Of a DNA stretch of 64,000 nucleotides, positions 29,913-39,154 are shown in pieces. Below the pieces are notes generated by a model, which was given only the letters and a program-made list of their open reading frames with translations, had not been told where the DNA came from and ran no database searches. This DNA comes from Xenorhabdus yunnanensis. GTDB taxonomy: Bacteria; Pseudomonadota; Gammaproteobacteria; Enterobacterales; Enterobacteriaceae. Every line of letters starts with the position of its first letter. Position 1 is the stretch's first letter. The position numbers and the translations under genes were made by a program. Location of the stretch: positions 1 through 64,000 of the forward strand of contig NZ_JAQRFI010000015.1 of assembly GCF_028598805.1 (NCBI RefSeq). The letters run 5' to 3'.

Positions 29913-32300
29913 ATGAATCAGGGAAATAATAATCAGAAAAGCCGCCCGTTAGATGTGATTCGAACAGTTAAAACATCAGCCATCAATCGTTGGCAAGGCC
30001 TGTTGCCTGCTTGTGGTGTGAAGGTTCCGGCAAAAGGTAAACACGGTGCTTGCCCGATATGCGGCGGTACTGACCGTTTCCACTTTATCGATGATAACCA
30101 TCATGGCGACTGGCATTGTCGCCAGTGTGATGAACCAAATCATGGCGATGGGCTGGATTTAGTAGCAAGAACAAAAGGGATCTCTGTCTTTGCTGCTGCT
30201 AAGTTGGTAGCTGATGTGTTAGCACTTCCCTTGCCTGAACCCAAGCCCGCCAAAGAGCAACCCCGAACAGTGAAACCGATTGCTGAACGTATCACGGCTC
30301 TGGTTGCAACCTCTCTCACGGGTGAATCTCAGTATCTGACTAAAAAGGAGCTGAAATACCCTAATCAGCGGTTATTGAAAGATGGCTCTTTATTGCTTGT
30401 GGTTCAGACGCTGGACGGCACGATCACCGGTGCTCAGATTATCAAGCCGAATGGTGATAAGCGTTTTGTGACAGGCTCGAAGAAAAAGGGGAGTTTTATC
30501 CCTTTATCGGCAATCACTGAAACGCCAGACACGTTCATCATTACCGAGGGCTATGCAACGGCCTTAACGGTGAGCCAATTGTGTGAGGGCTGGGTACTGG
30601 CTGCGATTGATGAAGGTAATTTACCGACCGTAGCTAAACAGGTCAGAGAACGGTGGCTAACAGCAAAAATTATCCTTGCCGCCGACAATGATTGGCACTC
30701 ACCGGGCGAACTGGACGACAAAGGCAAGCCCAAGAAGAACGTTGGCAAAATAGCGGCAGAGAAGACCGCTAAAGCTATCAACGGGTGGATCGCATTACCG
30801 CCAACAGAACATAAGGCCGATTGGGACGATTATCGCCAGCATCACGGCATTGAGGCAGCAAAGCAGGCATTCAGTGAAGGGTTGTATCAGGTGGGAGAGA
30901 AGAAAGTGGAAACAGCTAACGTTATTTCAATTAATCCGGGAAAGCAGAAGAAAAAACGCACGAGTAACAACATTGCGCAACTGGCGGATAATGAAAAGGC
31001 TTTATTGCTAACAGAACGTTATGAAGGGATTGCTATTCATCCAGAAAGCGAGGGGTTCTATACATATCAATCGGGAGTCTGGAAGAAAACATCATGCTTG
31101 GATTTAAGCCGGGAAATGGGAAAGGTCTATACCTTGCATGGCACTAACTTTAGTAAGCGTGCACTCAATAATGTGGTTGAAGCATTAAAGATTGTTGCGC
31201 CTGTGATGGGTGAGCCGTGCCAGAGCATGATCCCCTTTGCTAATGGCGTCTTTGATATTGAAACGAAAGTATTTTCACCTCACCGGCCTGAAAATTGGTT
31301 ATTAAATCACAATGGCATTGAGTATACCCCAGCAAAACCGGATGAGAATTTGCGGGATGGTGCGCCTAATTTCCATAAATGGATAAGCCATGCTGCTGAC
31401 CGTGATCCGTACAAGATGAAGCGAATATTTGCAGCATTATATATGGTGCTGGCGAACCGTTATGACTGGCAGCTATTTTTAGAAATTACGGGCGAAGGGG
31501 GCAGCGGTAAAAGCGTCTTTACTCAGATAGCAACGTTATTAGCAGGTCAGCACAATACAGCCAGCGGAAATATGGTGGCTTTGGACACGGCACGAGGACG
31601 AGCGCAATTTGTGGGTAAGAGCATGATAACTCTACCCGATCAACCCAAATATACAGGGGAAGGTACGGGCATAAAAGCGATTACGGGGGGTGACGCCATA
31701 GAGATTGATCCCAAGCATGAACAGCAATACACAACAATCATACGGGCAGTTGTTATTGCAACAAATAATACCCCGATGATATTTACCGAACGTGCTGGGG
31801 GTGTGGCTCGTCGGCGTGTTATTTACCAATTTAACAATAAAGTAAAAGAAGAAGATAAAGACCCGCATTTGTCAGAGAAAATAGCCCATGAAATTCCGGT
31901 TATTGTCAGACGATTACTGGCAACATTTGACGATCCTGAACAGGCCAAAGTGCTATTGCTGGAACAGCGTGATAGTGATGAAGCATTGGAGGTTAAACGG
32001 GCATCTAATCCTGTTTTAGATTTGTGCGCGGCACTGGCCTTCATGAGCGAGCCGAGAGGGTTAGAAATGGGTGGGGGACGTAAAACAGAAGAAGAACGCC
32101 AGCCCAAAAGATACCTCTATCACCTTTATCTTTCATTTATGGAATATCAGGGGTTGGGGCGTCCTCTGAGTGTAACTGAGTTTGGGAAAGCGGTTAAAGA
32201 AGCCGCAAAGGAGTACAAGGCTGAATATCTGACGCGAACCATAAAAGGCAGACGGCAGACCAATGTACAACTCACCGATAAAACGAACGAGTTTATCTAA
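29913..32300 (+). CDS. P4-alpha-type primase-helicase
   Basis: Replication initiator of about 795 residues. An N-terminal zinc finger (CPICGGTDRFHF then WHCRQC, near 47-75), a Toprim primase core (IITEGYATAL and LAADND, near 210-255), and a C-terminal superfamily 3 helicase with Walker A GEGGSGKSVFTQ near residue 528. P4 alpha also binds origin iterons, and an iteron array lies directly downstream here. ATG 29913 is taken; GTG 29907 is an alternative. Confidence 0.92.
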   Translation: MNQGNNNQKSRPLDVIRTVKTSAINRWQGLLPACGVKVPAKGKHGACPICGGTDRFHFIDDNHHGDWHCRQCDEPNHGDGLDLVARTKGISVFAAAKLVADVLALPLPEPKPAKEQPRTVKPIAERITALVATSLTGESQYLTKKELKYPNQRLLKDGSLLLVVQTLDGTITGAQIIKPNGDKRFVTGSKKKGSFIPLSAITETPDTFIITEGYATALTVSQLCEGWVLAAIDEGNLPTVAKQVRERWLTAKIILAADNDWHSPGELDDKGKPKKNVGKIAAEKTAKAINGWIALPPTEHKADWDDYRQHHGIEAAKQAFSEGLYQVGEKKVETANVISINPGKQKKKRTSNNIAQLADNEKALLLTERYEGIAIHPESEGFYTYQSGVWKKTSCLDLSREMGKVYTLHGTNFSKRALNNVVEALKIVAPVMGEPCQSMIPFANGVFDIETKVFSPHRPENWLLNHNGIEYTPAKPDENLRDGAPNFHKWISHAADRDPYKMKRIFAALYMVLANRYDWQLFLEITGEGGSGKSVFTQIATLLAGQHNTASGNMVALDTARGRAQFVGKSMITLPDQPKYTGEGTGIKAITGGDAIEIDPKHEQQYTTIIRAVVIATNNTPMIFTERAGGVARRRVIYQFNNKVKEEDKDPHLSEKIAHEIPVIVRRLLATFDDPEQAKVLLLEQRDSDEALEVKRASNPVLDLCAALAFMSEPRGLEMGGGRKTEEERQPKRYLYHLYLSFMEYQGLGRPLSVTEFGKAVKEAAKEYKAEYLTRTIKGRRQTNVQLTDKTNEFI

Positions 32301-32313
32301 AAATAGCGTCTGG

Positions 32314-32546
32314 TTATCTACCTTGTCTACCTAATGGTTATTTATCTATATTAATCATATGCTTAATTGGGTAGATAACTCTTTTTTAGTTATCTACTAG
32401 TTATCTACCTTGTCTACCCAAAGGAAAAAATAGGTAGATGGGGCAGAGGTGGGTAGACAACGGGTAGACAGTAAAAAATCAGTCATCTACCCACTCAAAG
32501 CCTTGCGCCACATGGGATAGAGTGAGTGGGTAGATAAGGTAGATAA
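32314..32546. repeat. Iteron array, probable replication origin of the island
   Basis: The 9-mer TTRTCTACC occurs eight times exactly: plus at 32314, 32323, 32401 and 32410; minus at 32370, 32452, 32529 and 32538. Four near copies lie at 32390, 32433, 32463 and 32483. Three pairs are head to tail. A 13-bp inverted repeat ATCTACCCACTCA (32485) / TGAGTGGGTAGAT (32523) lies at the right end. P4-type satellites have such ori/crr repeats next to alpha, so this is the likely origin. Confidence 0.82.
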
Positions 32547-33088
32547 CCCCAGCACATTTTTTCTAAACTTTAAACCATCAAATACGAGTTAATACATTAA
32601 TGATTGGGTGGGTGATAGCGTCTGATTTTGTGTGATATAAGCTATGCAGCAAAAGATGCAAAAAGATTTTCAGGAGGGGTATCTTCCGGCAGGCAAACAA
32701 AAGCCAGATAAATCTGTGAAGGGAAATATGGGGTTCTAAGCCGGAACCATCGGAAATTTTATTAACTCAGTTTCATTTCCTTTTTTAACCATTATCCCCA
32801 GCTAATGTGAAAATACCCTCTCGCTAATCAGCTGTAACTCCATGCCAATATACAATTTTTAGCTATTATATGACTTTCAATTTCGGACTCTGAGGGAATG
32901 TCAATGAATCCCATTAATGGTATTTTTGTAAATAATTCATAAATAGATAATAAATAATCCCCTGTAAAACACAGTATTTATTGTTATATATTTTTAATTT
33001 TTGTATGTTCAAGTTTGCCGCTTTAGGCAAATAAATTATGTCAAGGTGATATAAGCAACCCCTTATTTTTAAAAAGAGGGAAAAACCC
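32547..33088. other. Spacer between iterons and toxin gene
   Basis: About 540 AT-rich bases. A 31-codon open frame (32644-32739) begins MQQKMQKDF and ends KGNMGF, but it has no ribosome-binding site, so I do not call it a gene. The last 150 bases are very AT-rich and end in AAGAGGGAAAAACCC ahead of the toxin gene. Confidence 0.4.
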
Positions 33089-33967
33089 ATGAAAAAACTA
33101 TTTGTTATTATTCTGACAATCTTTTACGCTATATTTGTCCCGTTATCTCAGGCGAATGAGGTTGTTAAATACCCACAACAGGATCAGCAGAATAAGGCCG
33201 CAGAGAGGAAAAAGCGGTCTGTTGTAACTTTACCCCTAAAAGTCTGTAAGAGAATCGCATATTGCCGGACTCAGGTGGCAAAAAAACTTCTGGAAATAGC
33301 GGCTAAAGTGGGGGTAGCTGGAATTCCTGCAAAGAAAATCGCAGATAACATTTCTCAAGGAGATTTCGATCATCTGATTACACTTTTGATGATAGGGAAT
33401 GATGAGATTACCCAACGTTACCTGAATCGCTTACAGGAGAAATACGGTTCGGGTAAATCAGTTAAGCCAAATATTGGGAAGGGATTAACGGCGGATCAAA
33501 AGGCTAAATTAGGGGGTGCTAGTTCTGGTACGCCGGGAGGATGGGAACCGCAAGGTAATAAGAACGCACAGAATCACAAAGCGGTTAGACAACAACAGAA
33601 AAATCGATTTGAGGAATTGCGAAGGATTTTTGATAAAAATAACCCGTCACGAGATTTGATGATTGATGGAAAAATTATTAGGCAAGGACAGGCGAGCAAT
33701 AGTTATGGTACGACTAAAGTCTATGAAAGCCAAAGTCTTACAAATCAACAAATCCATAGGTATGCACAGCAACTTGCAGGGAACACACCGCTAAAAAAAG
33801 TCAGACCGATGATTTATACAGCTAAAACAGTAGATGGAACGTCAATAACATTACGAAACGTTTCATCCTCTAATACTGGAGCCAGATGGACAATTGATAT
33901 TAGAGGAAACCAGAGGCTGAGTGAATTAGGCCATAAATATAAAGACATAGAAATTAAATTTAGGTGA
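33089..33967 (+). CDS. Secreted polymorphic toxin (CdiA-CT-like) with signal peptide
   Basis: 292 residues. The signal peptide is residues 1-22 (hydrophobic core, cleavage after SQA). A mid region with KVCKRIAYCRTQVAKKLLEI and SQGDFDHLITLLMIGND resembles the pretoxin segment of hemagglutinin/CdiA toxins, then the linker GGASSGTPGGWEP, then a C-terminal toxin domain of about 140 residues ending GARWTIDIRG...DIEIKFR. The activity is not recognised; nuclease is likely from family style. The gene is paired with a DUF596-like immunity gene six bases downstream. AAGAGGG precedes the ATG. An unusual stand-alone toxin as island cargo. Confidence 0.7.
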   Translation: MKKLFVIILTIFYAIFVPLSQANEVVKYPQQDQQNKAAERKKRSVVTLPLKVCKRIAYCRTQVAKKLLEIAAKVGVAGIPAKKIADNISQGDFDHLITLLMIGNDEITQRYLNRLQEKYGSGKSVKPNIGKGLTADQKAKLGGASSGTPGGWEPQGNKNAQNHKAVRQQQKNRFEELRRIFDKNNPSRDLMIDGKIIRQGQASNSYGTTKVYESQSLTNQQIHRYAQQLAGNTPLKKVRPMIYTAKTVDGTSITLRNVSSSNTGARWTIDIRGNQRLSELGHKYKDIEIKFR

Positions 33968-33973
33968 TCATCT

Positions 33974-34321
33974 ATGTTATCTGAACATGAATATAAAGAA
34001 ATTTGGACAGCGGCAGAAACCCGACCTCTGACAGCTGTCTGGAGTTATAGTGAGCCTGAAAATTCTGACAGTTTAATTACCTTTGATGAAAGAAAAAAAA
34101 TTTTCTTTTGGATTTTAGAACGCCTCCTGAGAGAAGGTCGTATCAAGCTTGCTAAACATGGTAATTTTCTCGAAGGGAGTGTGGATGAGCAGATTGAATT
34201 CTTCAGGCAAGCGTTTCCGAAAAATGAAGAAGGAATAGAAGATAGTATTTGGTTCTTTGATGAATCCTGTCCGGGAGAAGCTGTCTGGGTACTTGAAGAT
34301 GGCTCTCTGGAGTGGACTTAA
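33974..34321 (+). CDS. DUF596-like immunity protein
   Basis: 115 residues, starting MLSEHEYKEIW and including FDERKKIFFWILERLLREGRIKLAKHG, a DUF596 pattern, with an acidic C-terminal half (DESCPGEAVWVLEDGSLEW). DUF596 proteins commonly stand next to polymorphic toxins. It follows the toxin by six bases and is small and acidic, so it should neutralise the toxin in the producing cell. Immunity is inferred from context. Confidence 0.7.
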   Translation: MLSEHEYKEIWTAAETRPLTAVWSYSEPENSDSLITFDERKKIFFWILERLLREGRIKLAKHGNFLEGSVDEQIEFFRQAFPKNEEGIEDSIWFFDESCPGEAVWVLEDGSLEWT

Positions 34322-34458
34322 GTTTGCCCCTCGCTGCTAGCGTCGGGAGATTTCATTTCAATAACTGCCTGAATGACCATAATCAATTTATACGAAAAAC
34401 GACCACTGTATAAATGAAAAGATTTGTAAATATTCCGTCCTCATGTTTCCCCTTGTTT

Positions 34459-34486
34459 AGACCTCCTATTGTGAGGTCTTTTTTAT
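34459..34486 (+). terminator. Terminator after toxin-immunity pair
   Basis: Stem AGACCTC (34459-34465) with GAGGTCT (34473-34479) followed by T6. It separates the toxin cassette from the morphogenesis operon. Another hairpin, AAAGCGGTAG / CTACCGCTTT, follows at 34565-34595. Confidence 0.8.
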
Positions 34487-34604
34487 TATTTTTCATGGTG
34501 TTAAATAGTGATTGCTGATACATGTAGGCTCATCTTGATTTCAATTGCTCTGTAGCAAGTCCTCAAAGCGGTAGTTCTCAGACAGCTACCGCTTTCCCCC
34601 GAAC

Positions 34605-34640
34605 CTGCATGACAGCGAACCCTTAACCTACATGCAGAGG
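34605..34640 (+). promoter_or_regulatory. Hairpin touching the capsid gene ribosome-binding site
   Basis: CTGCATG (34605-34611) pairs with CATGCAG (34631-34637), and the last G starts the GAGG ribosome-binding site (34637-34640) five bases before the capsid ATG. It could modulate capsid translation. Spacer 34322-34644 holds otherwise only the two hairpins upstream. Confidence 0.4.
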
Positions 34641-34644
34641 CACC

Positions 34645-35796
34645 ATGAAGAAATTACTCGAATTACGTCAGCAAAAAGCAACCTTTACCGAACAAATGCG
34701 TTCGCTACTGACTAAAGCCGAAGATGAAAAGCGTTCATTGAATGCTGATGAAGCGAAACAGTTTGATGAGCTGCGTAGCCAATCCGAAGCACTCAATGCG
34801 GAAATTGCCCGTTATGAGGCGTTATCGGATGAAGAACGCAATCAGGCCAAAAATCAGCCCGCCAATGAAACACTCAGCAATGACGAGTTGCGCCACTATA
34901 TTCTGACCGGAGAAACCCGCGCCTTGTCTACGGGCGTTCCCTCAGAGGGCGGCTATACCGTTATCCCCGAACTGAATAAACAGATCATGCAGCAACTGGC
35001 TGATGAGTCGGTCATGCGTCAAATCTGTACGCTCAAAACCACCCGCAGCAACGAGTATAAACAGCTTGTTTCGGTCGGTGGTGCGGCAGTGGTACACGGG
35101 GAAGAAGGTAAGGCACGCGGTGAGACTGGCACGCCGAAGATGGAAGAAGTGAGCATCAAGCTGTTTCCTATCTATGCCTACCCCAGAACCACCCAAGAGA
35201 TTATCGACTTTAGCGATGTGGATATCTTGGGCTGGCTGACCTCAGAAATTGCCGATACCTTCGTCGATACCGAAGAAACGGATCTTGTCAGCGGTGACGG
35301 CAGCAAAAAAGCCAAAGGTTTTCTGTCTTATCCCCGCGATACCCAAGGCGACAAGGTACGTGATTTTGGTACGCTGCAAAAGCTGGAGGTCACCAGCCTT
35401 GAAGCCGATAGCCTGATTGACCTGAAATTCCTGCTCAGGAACAAATACCGCAAAAATGCAGTATGGGTGATGAACTCGACGACTGCCGCCAAGGTGCAGA
35501 AGCTGAAAAACGGCAACGGGGATTATATCTGGCGCGAACGTTTGCAAGCCGGTGATCCGGATATGTTACTGGGCTTGCCTGTCCATTACCTCGAATTTAT
35601 GCCAGAGGGCGTGATCGGTCTGGGTGACTTCAAGCGCGGTTATTTCATCGTTGACCATGAAACAGGCACCCGTACTCGTCCCGACAATATCACTGAGCCG
35701 GGATTCTATAAGGTACACACCGATAAGTACTTGGGCGGTGGTTTGGTGGACTCCAACGCGATTAAGGTGCTGGAAGTCAAAAGCACCACGAAATAA
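34645..35796 (+). CDS. HK97-type major capsid protein
   Basis: 383 residues. The N-terminal 95 or so residues are a charged coiled-coil scaffold (delta domain) expected to be removed by the protease; the mature part begins around ALSTGVPSEGGYTVIP. KLFPIYAYPRTTQEIIDFS, VWVMNSTTAAKVQKLK and LLGLPVHYLEFMP are family hallmarks. First of the head operon. In a cf-PICI this protein builds a small capsid. Confidence 0.93.
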   Translation: MKKLLELRQQKATFTEQMRSLLTKAEDEKRSLNADEAKQFDELRSQSEALNAEIARYEALSDEERNQAKNQPANETLSNDELRHYILTGETRALSTGVPSEGGYTVIPELNKQIMQQLADESVMRQICTLKTTRSNEYKQLVSVGGAAVVHGEEGKARGETGTPKMEEVSIKLFPIYAYPRTTQEIIDFSDVDILGWLTSEIADTFVDTEETDLVSGDGSKKAKGFLSYPRDTQGDKVRDFGTLQKLEVTSLEADSLIDLKFLLRNKYRKNAVWVMNSTTAAKVQKLKNGNGDYIWRERLQAGDPDMLLGLPVHYLEFMPEGVIGLGDFKRGYFIVDHETGTRTRPDNITEPGFYKVHTDKYLGGGLVDSNAIKVLEVKSTTK

Positions 35797-35840
35797 GCAA
35801 GAGGGGCACAGCGCCCCTTTTCAGTCTTGGAGTCTATCGA

Positions 35841-36386
35841 ATGAATGATATTGAATTAAGAACCGCATCACTTTCTGCCAGTGATAAGAAACTGACAGGT
35901 TACGTGATTAGGTGGAACAGCCGATCACAAGTTTTGTGGGATGAGTTTGTCGAACAATTCGCCCCGAATGCGTTTAGTGCCAGTTTAACGGCAGGGACAG
36001 ATGTCAGGGCTTTGTATGAACATGATCACATGAATCTGTTAGGCCGTACCACATCCGGCACATTGCAATTGAGTGAAGATACCACCGGATTACGCTTTGA
36101 GTTAACCCCGCCGGATACCCAATTAGGGCGTGATGTACTGGCACTGGTTGAACGGGGTGATATTTCCGGTATGTCCTTTGGGTTCAGGGCTATCAAAGAT
36201 CAGTGGGATATTGGTCAAGAACCTTATATCAGAACCGTCTTAGAGGCTGAATTACGGGAAATCACTGTCACCAGTTTACCCGCCTACCCTGAAAGCGGTG
36301 TTGAGATTGCTAAACGCTCATTGAATGCGATTAAGCCCTATGATGCTGATTTGCGTCATTACTGGCTGCAACTGTCTGAGGTGTGA
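35841..36386 (+). CDS. HK97-family prohead protease
   Basis: 181 residues. Serine protease that cleaves the capsid scaffold. The catalytic histidine is in YEHDH (His61) and the serine in GMSFGF (Ser112); the third residue is in LREITVTSLPAYP. Next to the capsid gene as usual, but after it rather than before it. The stop overlaps the portal start region. Confidence 0.92.
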   Translation: MNDIELRTASLSASDKKLTGYVIRWNSRSQVLWDEFVEQFAPNAFSASLTAGTDVRALYEHDHMNLLGRTTSGTLQLSEDTTGLRFELTPPDTQLGRDVLALVERGDISGMSFGFRAIKDQWDIGQEPYIRTVLEAELREITVTSLPAYPESGVEIAKRSLNAIKPYDADLRHYWLQLSEV

Positions 36387-36388
36387 TT

Positions 36389-37606
36389 ATGTGGCCTTTT
36401 AAGCGAAAAGCCGCTGAGACTCGTAGTATGAGTATTGATGAGTTTCTTGCTCTGGCGGGTATATCTAATACCAAATCAGGCGAGCATGTTTCACCCTCGA
36501 CAGCCGAGGGCTTGCCTGCGGTGATGAATGCTGTCACGGTGATTAGTGAAGCCGTGGCGACCATGCCTTGCTACCTGTATCGGGTTCAGCACCAGAACGG
36601 CAAAGAGTCCCGCGAATGGCTCAGTGATCACCCGGTGGATTATTTGCTTAATGAATGCCCGAATGACTGTCAGACGCCGTTTCAGTTTAAGCGAACCCTG
36701 ATGCGTCATTGCTTGCTGAATGGCAATGCTTATGCGGTGATTGTCTGGGGGCGTGAGGGGCAGCCACAATCTTTGCATCCTTACCCGCCTTCTGCGGTTG
36801 TGCCGCAACGGTTATCGGATCACCGGTTCGCGTACACCATCACCGAACCCTATAGCGGCAAGGTAAAAACTTATCTACAGGAAGAAGTTTTACATTTGCG
36901 CTATGCCACAGAAGATGACTTTTTGGGGCGTTCGCCTGTCACTATCTGCCGTGAAACTTTAGGTCTGGGACTGGCACAACAACGCCACGGCGCCAGCATC
37001 ATGAAAGACGGCATGATGGCGGCAGGGGTAATTAAATCCGCTGATTGGTTAGATGGTACAAAAGGCGCTAAGGCACTGGAAGCGCTCGAACGTTATAAAG
37101 GCGCACGTAATGCAGGGAAAACACCCATTCTTGAGGGCGGGATGGAATACCAGCAATTAGGCATGAGTAACCAAGATGCCGAGTGGCTGGCTTCCCGTCG
37201 CTTCACCATTGATGATATCGCCCGTATGTTCAACGTCAGCCCGATCTTTCTGCAAGAGTATTCGAACAGTACCTACAGTAACTTTAGTGAAGCGTCCCGC
37301 GCTTTTCTGACCATTACCATGCGCCCGTGGCTTGCCAACTTTGAGCAACAAATCAAATAGGCCTTGCTGATGGCATCGCCAAAAAGAGGCATTCGTTATC
37401 AAGTGGAATTTGATACCGCCGACTTGCTTCGCGCCAATCCGAAAGAACGCTTCCAGAGCTATGAGACGGCGATTAAATCTGGTGTCATGTGCCCGAATGA
37501 AGCCCGTGAACGTGAGGGACTCTCTCCCCGTGAAGGTGGCGATGAATTTAGCCAGGCATGGAAGCAAACGGTAGAAATCAAGAAACAACCGGAGGGCAAG
37601 GAATGA
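36389..37606 (+). pseudogene. HK97-type portal protein, interrupted by an in-frame amber codon
   Basis: Portal of the head vertex. From the ATG at 36389 the frame runs 323 codons to TAG (37358-37360), then continues in the same frame without a gap for 81 more codons to the TGA at 37606. The sequence across the stop (FEQQIK-stop-ALLMASPKRG) fits a family portal in which a glutamine codon CAG has become TAG. Full length would be 405 residues. This could be loss of function, suppression, or a base error. The rest (YLYRV, HPVDYLLN, FLGRSPV, FNVSPIFLQEY) is well conserved. Confidence 0.85.
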
Positions 37607-37935
37607 GGGCAGGCAGATTTAGGCATCGGGTGACTATCCAGAAATCCGAGCAGTCACGCGCCCCGTCAGGGCAGGTTATTGACAAGTGGGTGGATGCCGC
37701 CACCGTCTGGGCGGAAGTGAGGGCGATTAGCGGGCGTGAGCGTTTGGCATCCGGTGCCGTGTTCTCTGAGGCCACTGTGCGTATCTGGATGCGTTACCGT
37801 GATGACGTGACCACCGCCAATATCATTCTCTATAACGGGGCTAACACCAGAGGAACCGCGTTTGACATTGTGGCGGTTATCCCTGATGCGAAATGTACCC
37901 GCTTAGAACTGCTTTGTAAGGGAGGTGTATTCTGA
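37603..37935 (+). CDS. Phage head closure / head-tail adaptor protein
   Basis: 110 residues from the ATG at 37603, which overlaps the portal stop (ATGA). RAGRFRHRVTIQK at the start and WAEVRAISGRERLASG are typical of SPP1 gp16-like head closure proteins that seal the portal and bind the tail. Follows portal and precedes the connector. Confidence 0.85.
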   Translation: MRAGRFRHRVTIQKSEQSRAPSGQVIDKWVDAATVWAEVRAISGRERLASGAVFSEATVRIWMRYRDDVTTANIILYNGANTRGTAFDIVAVIPDAKCTRLELLCKGGVF

Positions 37936-38237
37936 TGAACCGGATTGAAATTCCCCTGAATGAAATCAAACAGCATTGCCGGCTGGATGAAAGCGACACG
38001 CTTGATGATGCCTTGTTAATGGGCTATGCCGAAGCCGCGCTGGAAGTCTGCCAGCAACATATCGGCAAACGGTTTGATAACGGATTGGTTTTTACCTCTG
38101 CTATCAAGGTGGGCTGTCTGCTTTATATCGGTTTGCTGTATGAGAATCGGGAGATGGCAGTGGATGCAGAGCTTAAAGAGGTGCCTTTCACCATTAAATC
38201 ATTGTGGTCTGTGTATCGTGATGTGGGAGTTTACTGA
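37935..38237 (+). CDS. Head-tail connector protein (HK97 gp6-like)
   Basis: 100 residues, helical, beginning MNRIEIPLNEIKQHCRLDESDTLDDALLMGY. The ATG overlaps the previous stop by one base (TGATG). The pattern LKxHxRVDxxDDDxL with later FTIKSLWSVYR is that of gp6-like connector proteins, which form the ring under the portal. Confidence 0.85.
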   Translation: MNRIEIPLNEIKQHCRLDESDTLDDALLMGYAEAALEVCQQHIGKRFDNGLVFTSAIKVGCLLYIGLLYENREMAVDAELKEVPFTIKSLWSVYRDVGVY

Positions 38238-38671
38238 TGCCGTGGCAACCTTTAAAGCGCTGTAGCTATCCTAATTGCCGTGAGCGTGTGAAGTCAGGCC
38301 GTTGTGAACAACACCAACGGGAAGCCCGACGGCAGCAGGACAAACAACGGGGAACCCGAACCCAACGAGGCTACAGTAACCGATGGGGACGCTACCGGCT
38401 GCAATACCTGAAAGCGAATCCGTTATGTGTCCACTGCCTACAGCAAGATATCTATGCCTCTGCAACGATTGTGGATCACATTATCCCGATACAGGGTGAA
38501 GCTGATGTGTTGTTCTGGCCTGAATCCAATCATCAATCGTTATGCCCGCCCTGCCATAACCGCAAGACCGTACAGACAGATCCTATCACCAAAGCGAAGC
38601 GCAAACAGGGTATCTATCAGGAACGGGAAACAGAAGCGGCAAAGTGTCGCGGTTGGTTAGTCGCAGAATAA
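38237..38671 (+). CDS. HNH endonuclease
   Basis: 144 residues. Cysteine pairs at the N-terminus (CSYPNC), then CVHCLQQ, the catalytic VDHIIPIQGE, and CPPCHNRKT form a zinc-bound HNH fold. HNH proteins in HK97-like packaging modules work with the terminase in cos cleavage. Located directly before terS, as in cf-PICIs. Confidence 0.93.
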   Translation: MPWQPLKRCSYPNCRERVKSGRCEQHQREARRQQDKQRGTRTQRGYSNRWGRYRLQYLKANPLCVHCLQQDIYASATIVDHIIPIQGEADVLFWPESNHQSLCPPCHNRKTVQTDPITKAKRKQGIYQERETEAAKCRGWLVAE

Positions 38672-38800
38672 TAACAAATGAAATAGTGGGTGGGGGTATC
38701 AAAAATGACAAACGCGCTTCTCAGCGGAACCGACCTCCTCCTCAAATTTTTACGCACAGCACTTTTTTTGAAAATAAACTCACAAGGAAGACAGAAAATT
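38672..38800. other. Spacer before terS, candidate cos region
   Basis: 129 bases between HNH and terS contain GTGGGTGGGGGTATC (38686-38700) and a C-rich stretch CCGACCTCCTCCTC near 38728. cos sites of HNH/P27-terminase phages often lie here. The evidence is position only. Confidence 0.25.
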
Positions 38801-39154
38801 ATGGCAAGGGCACCCAAACCCCCGACTTATCTTAATGACATTGCCGCCAGTCAGTGGAAATCCAAGGCAAAAACCTTAGGCGAACGGGAAGATCTGACCG
38901 CCGCCGACTGGAACAACTTAGAACTGTACTGCGTCAACTATGCCATTTACCGAAAAGCGGTGGCAGACCTTGATATTCGGGGCTTTAGCATCGTAAACAG
39001 TCAGGGCAGCGAAAGCCGCAATCCGTCACTGAGTGCCAAATCCGATGCAGAAAAAATCATGATAAAAATGTCGTCATTGCTCGGCTTTGATCCTGTGTCA
39101 CGGCGTAAAAATCCGGTAGAAACTGAGGAAGAGGACGAGTTAGACCGCCTATGA
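38801..39154 (+). CDS. terS: Terminase small subunit (P27 family)
   Basis: 117 residues from the ATG at 38801 (MARAPKPPTYL), preceded by AAGGAAG; an open frame reaches to 38690 but without coding character. LNDIAASQWKSKAKTL and LTAADWNNLELYCVNYAIYRKA are typical of P27-family small terminases. It recognises the packaging site for TerL and overlaps the terL start by four bases. Confidence 0.88.
   Translation: MARAPKPPTYLNDIAASQWKSKAKTLGEREDLTAADWNNLELYCVNYAIYRKAVADLDIRGFSIVNSQGSESRNPSLSAKSDAEKIMIKMSSLLGFDPVSRRKNPVETEEEDELDRL

Noticed and set aside
32644-32739. 31-codon frame after the iterons
   Set aside because: No Shine-Dalgarno sequence and no homology I can recognise; kept only as a note.
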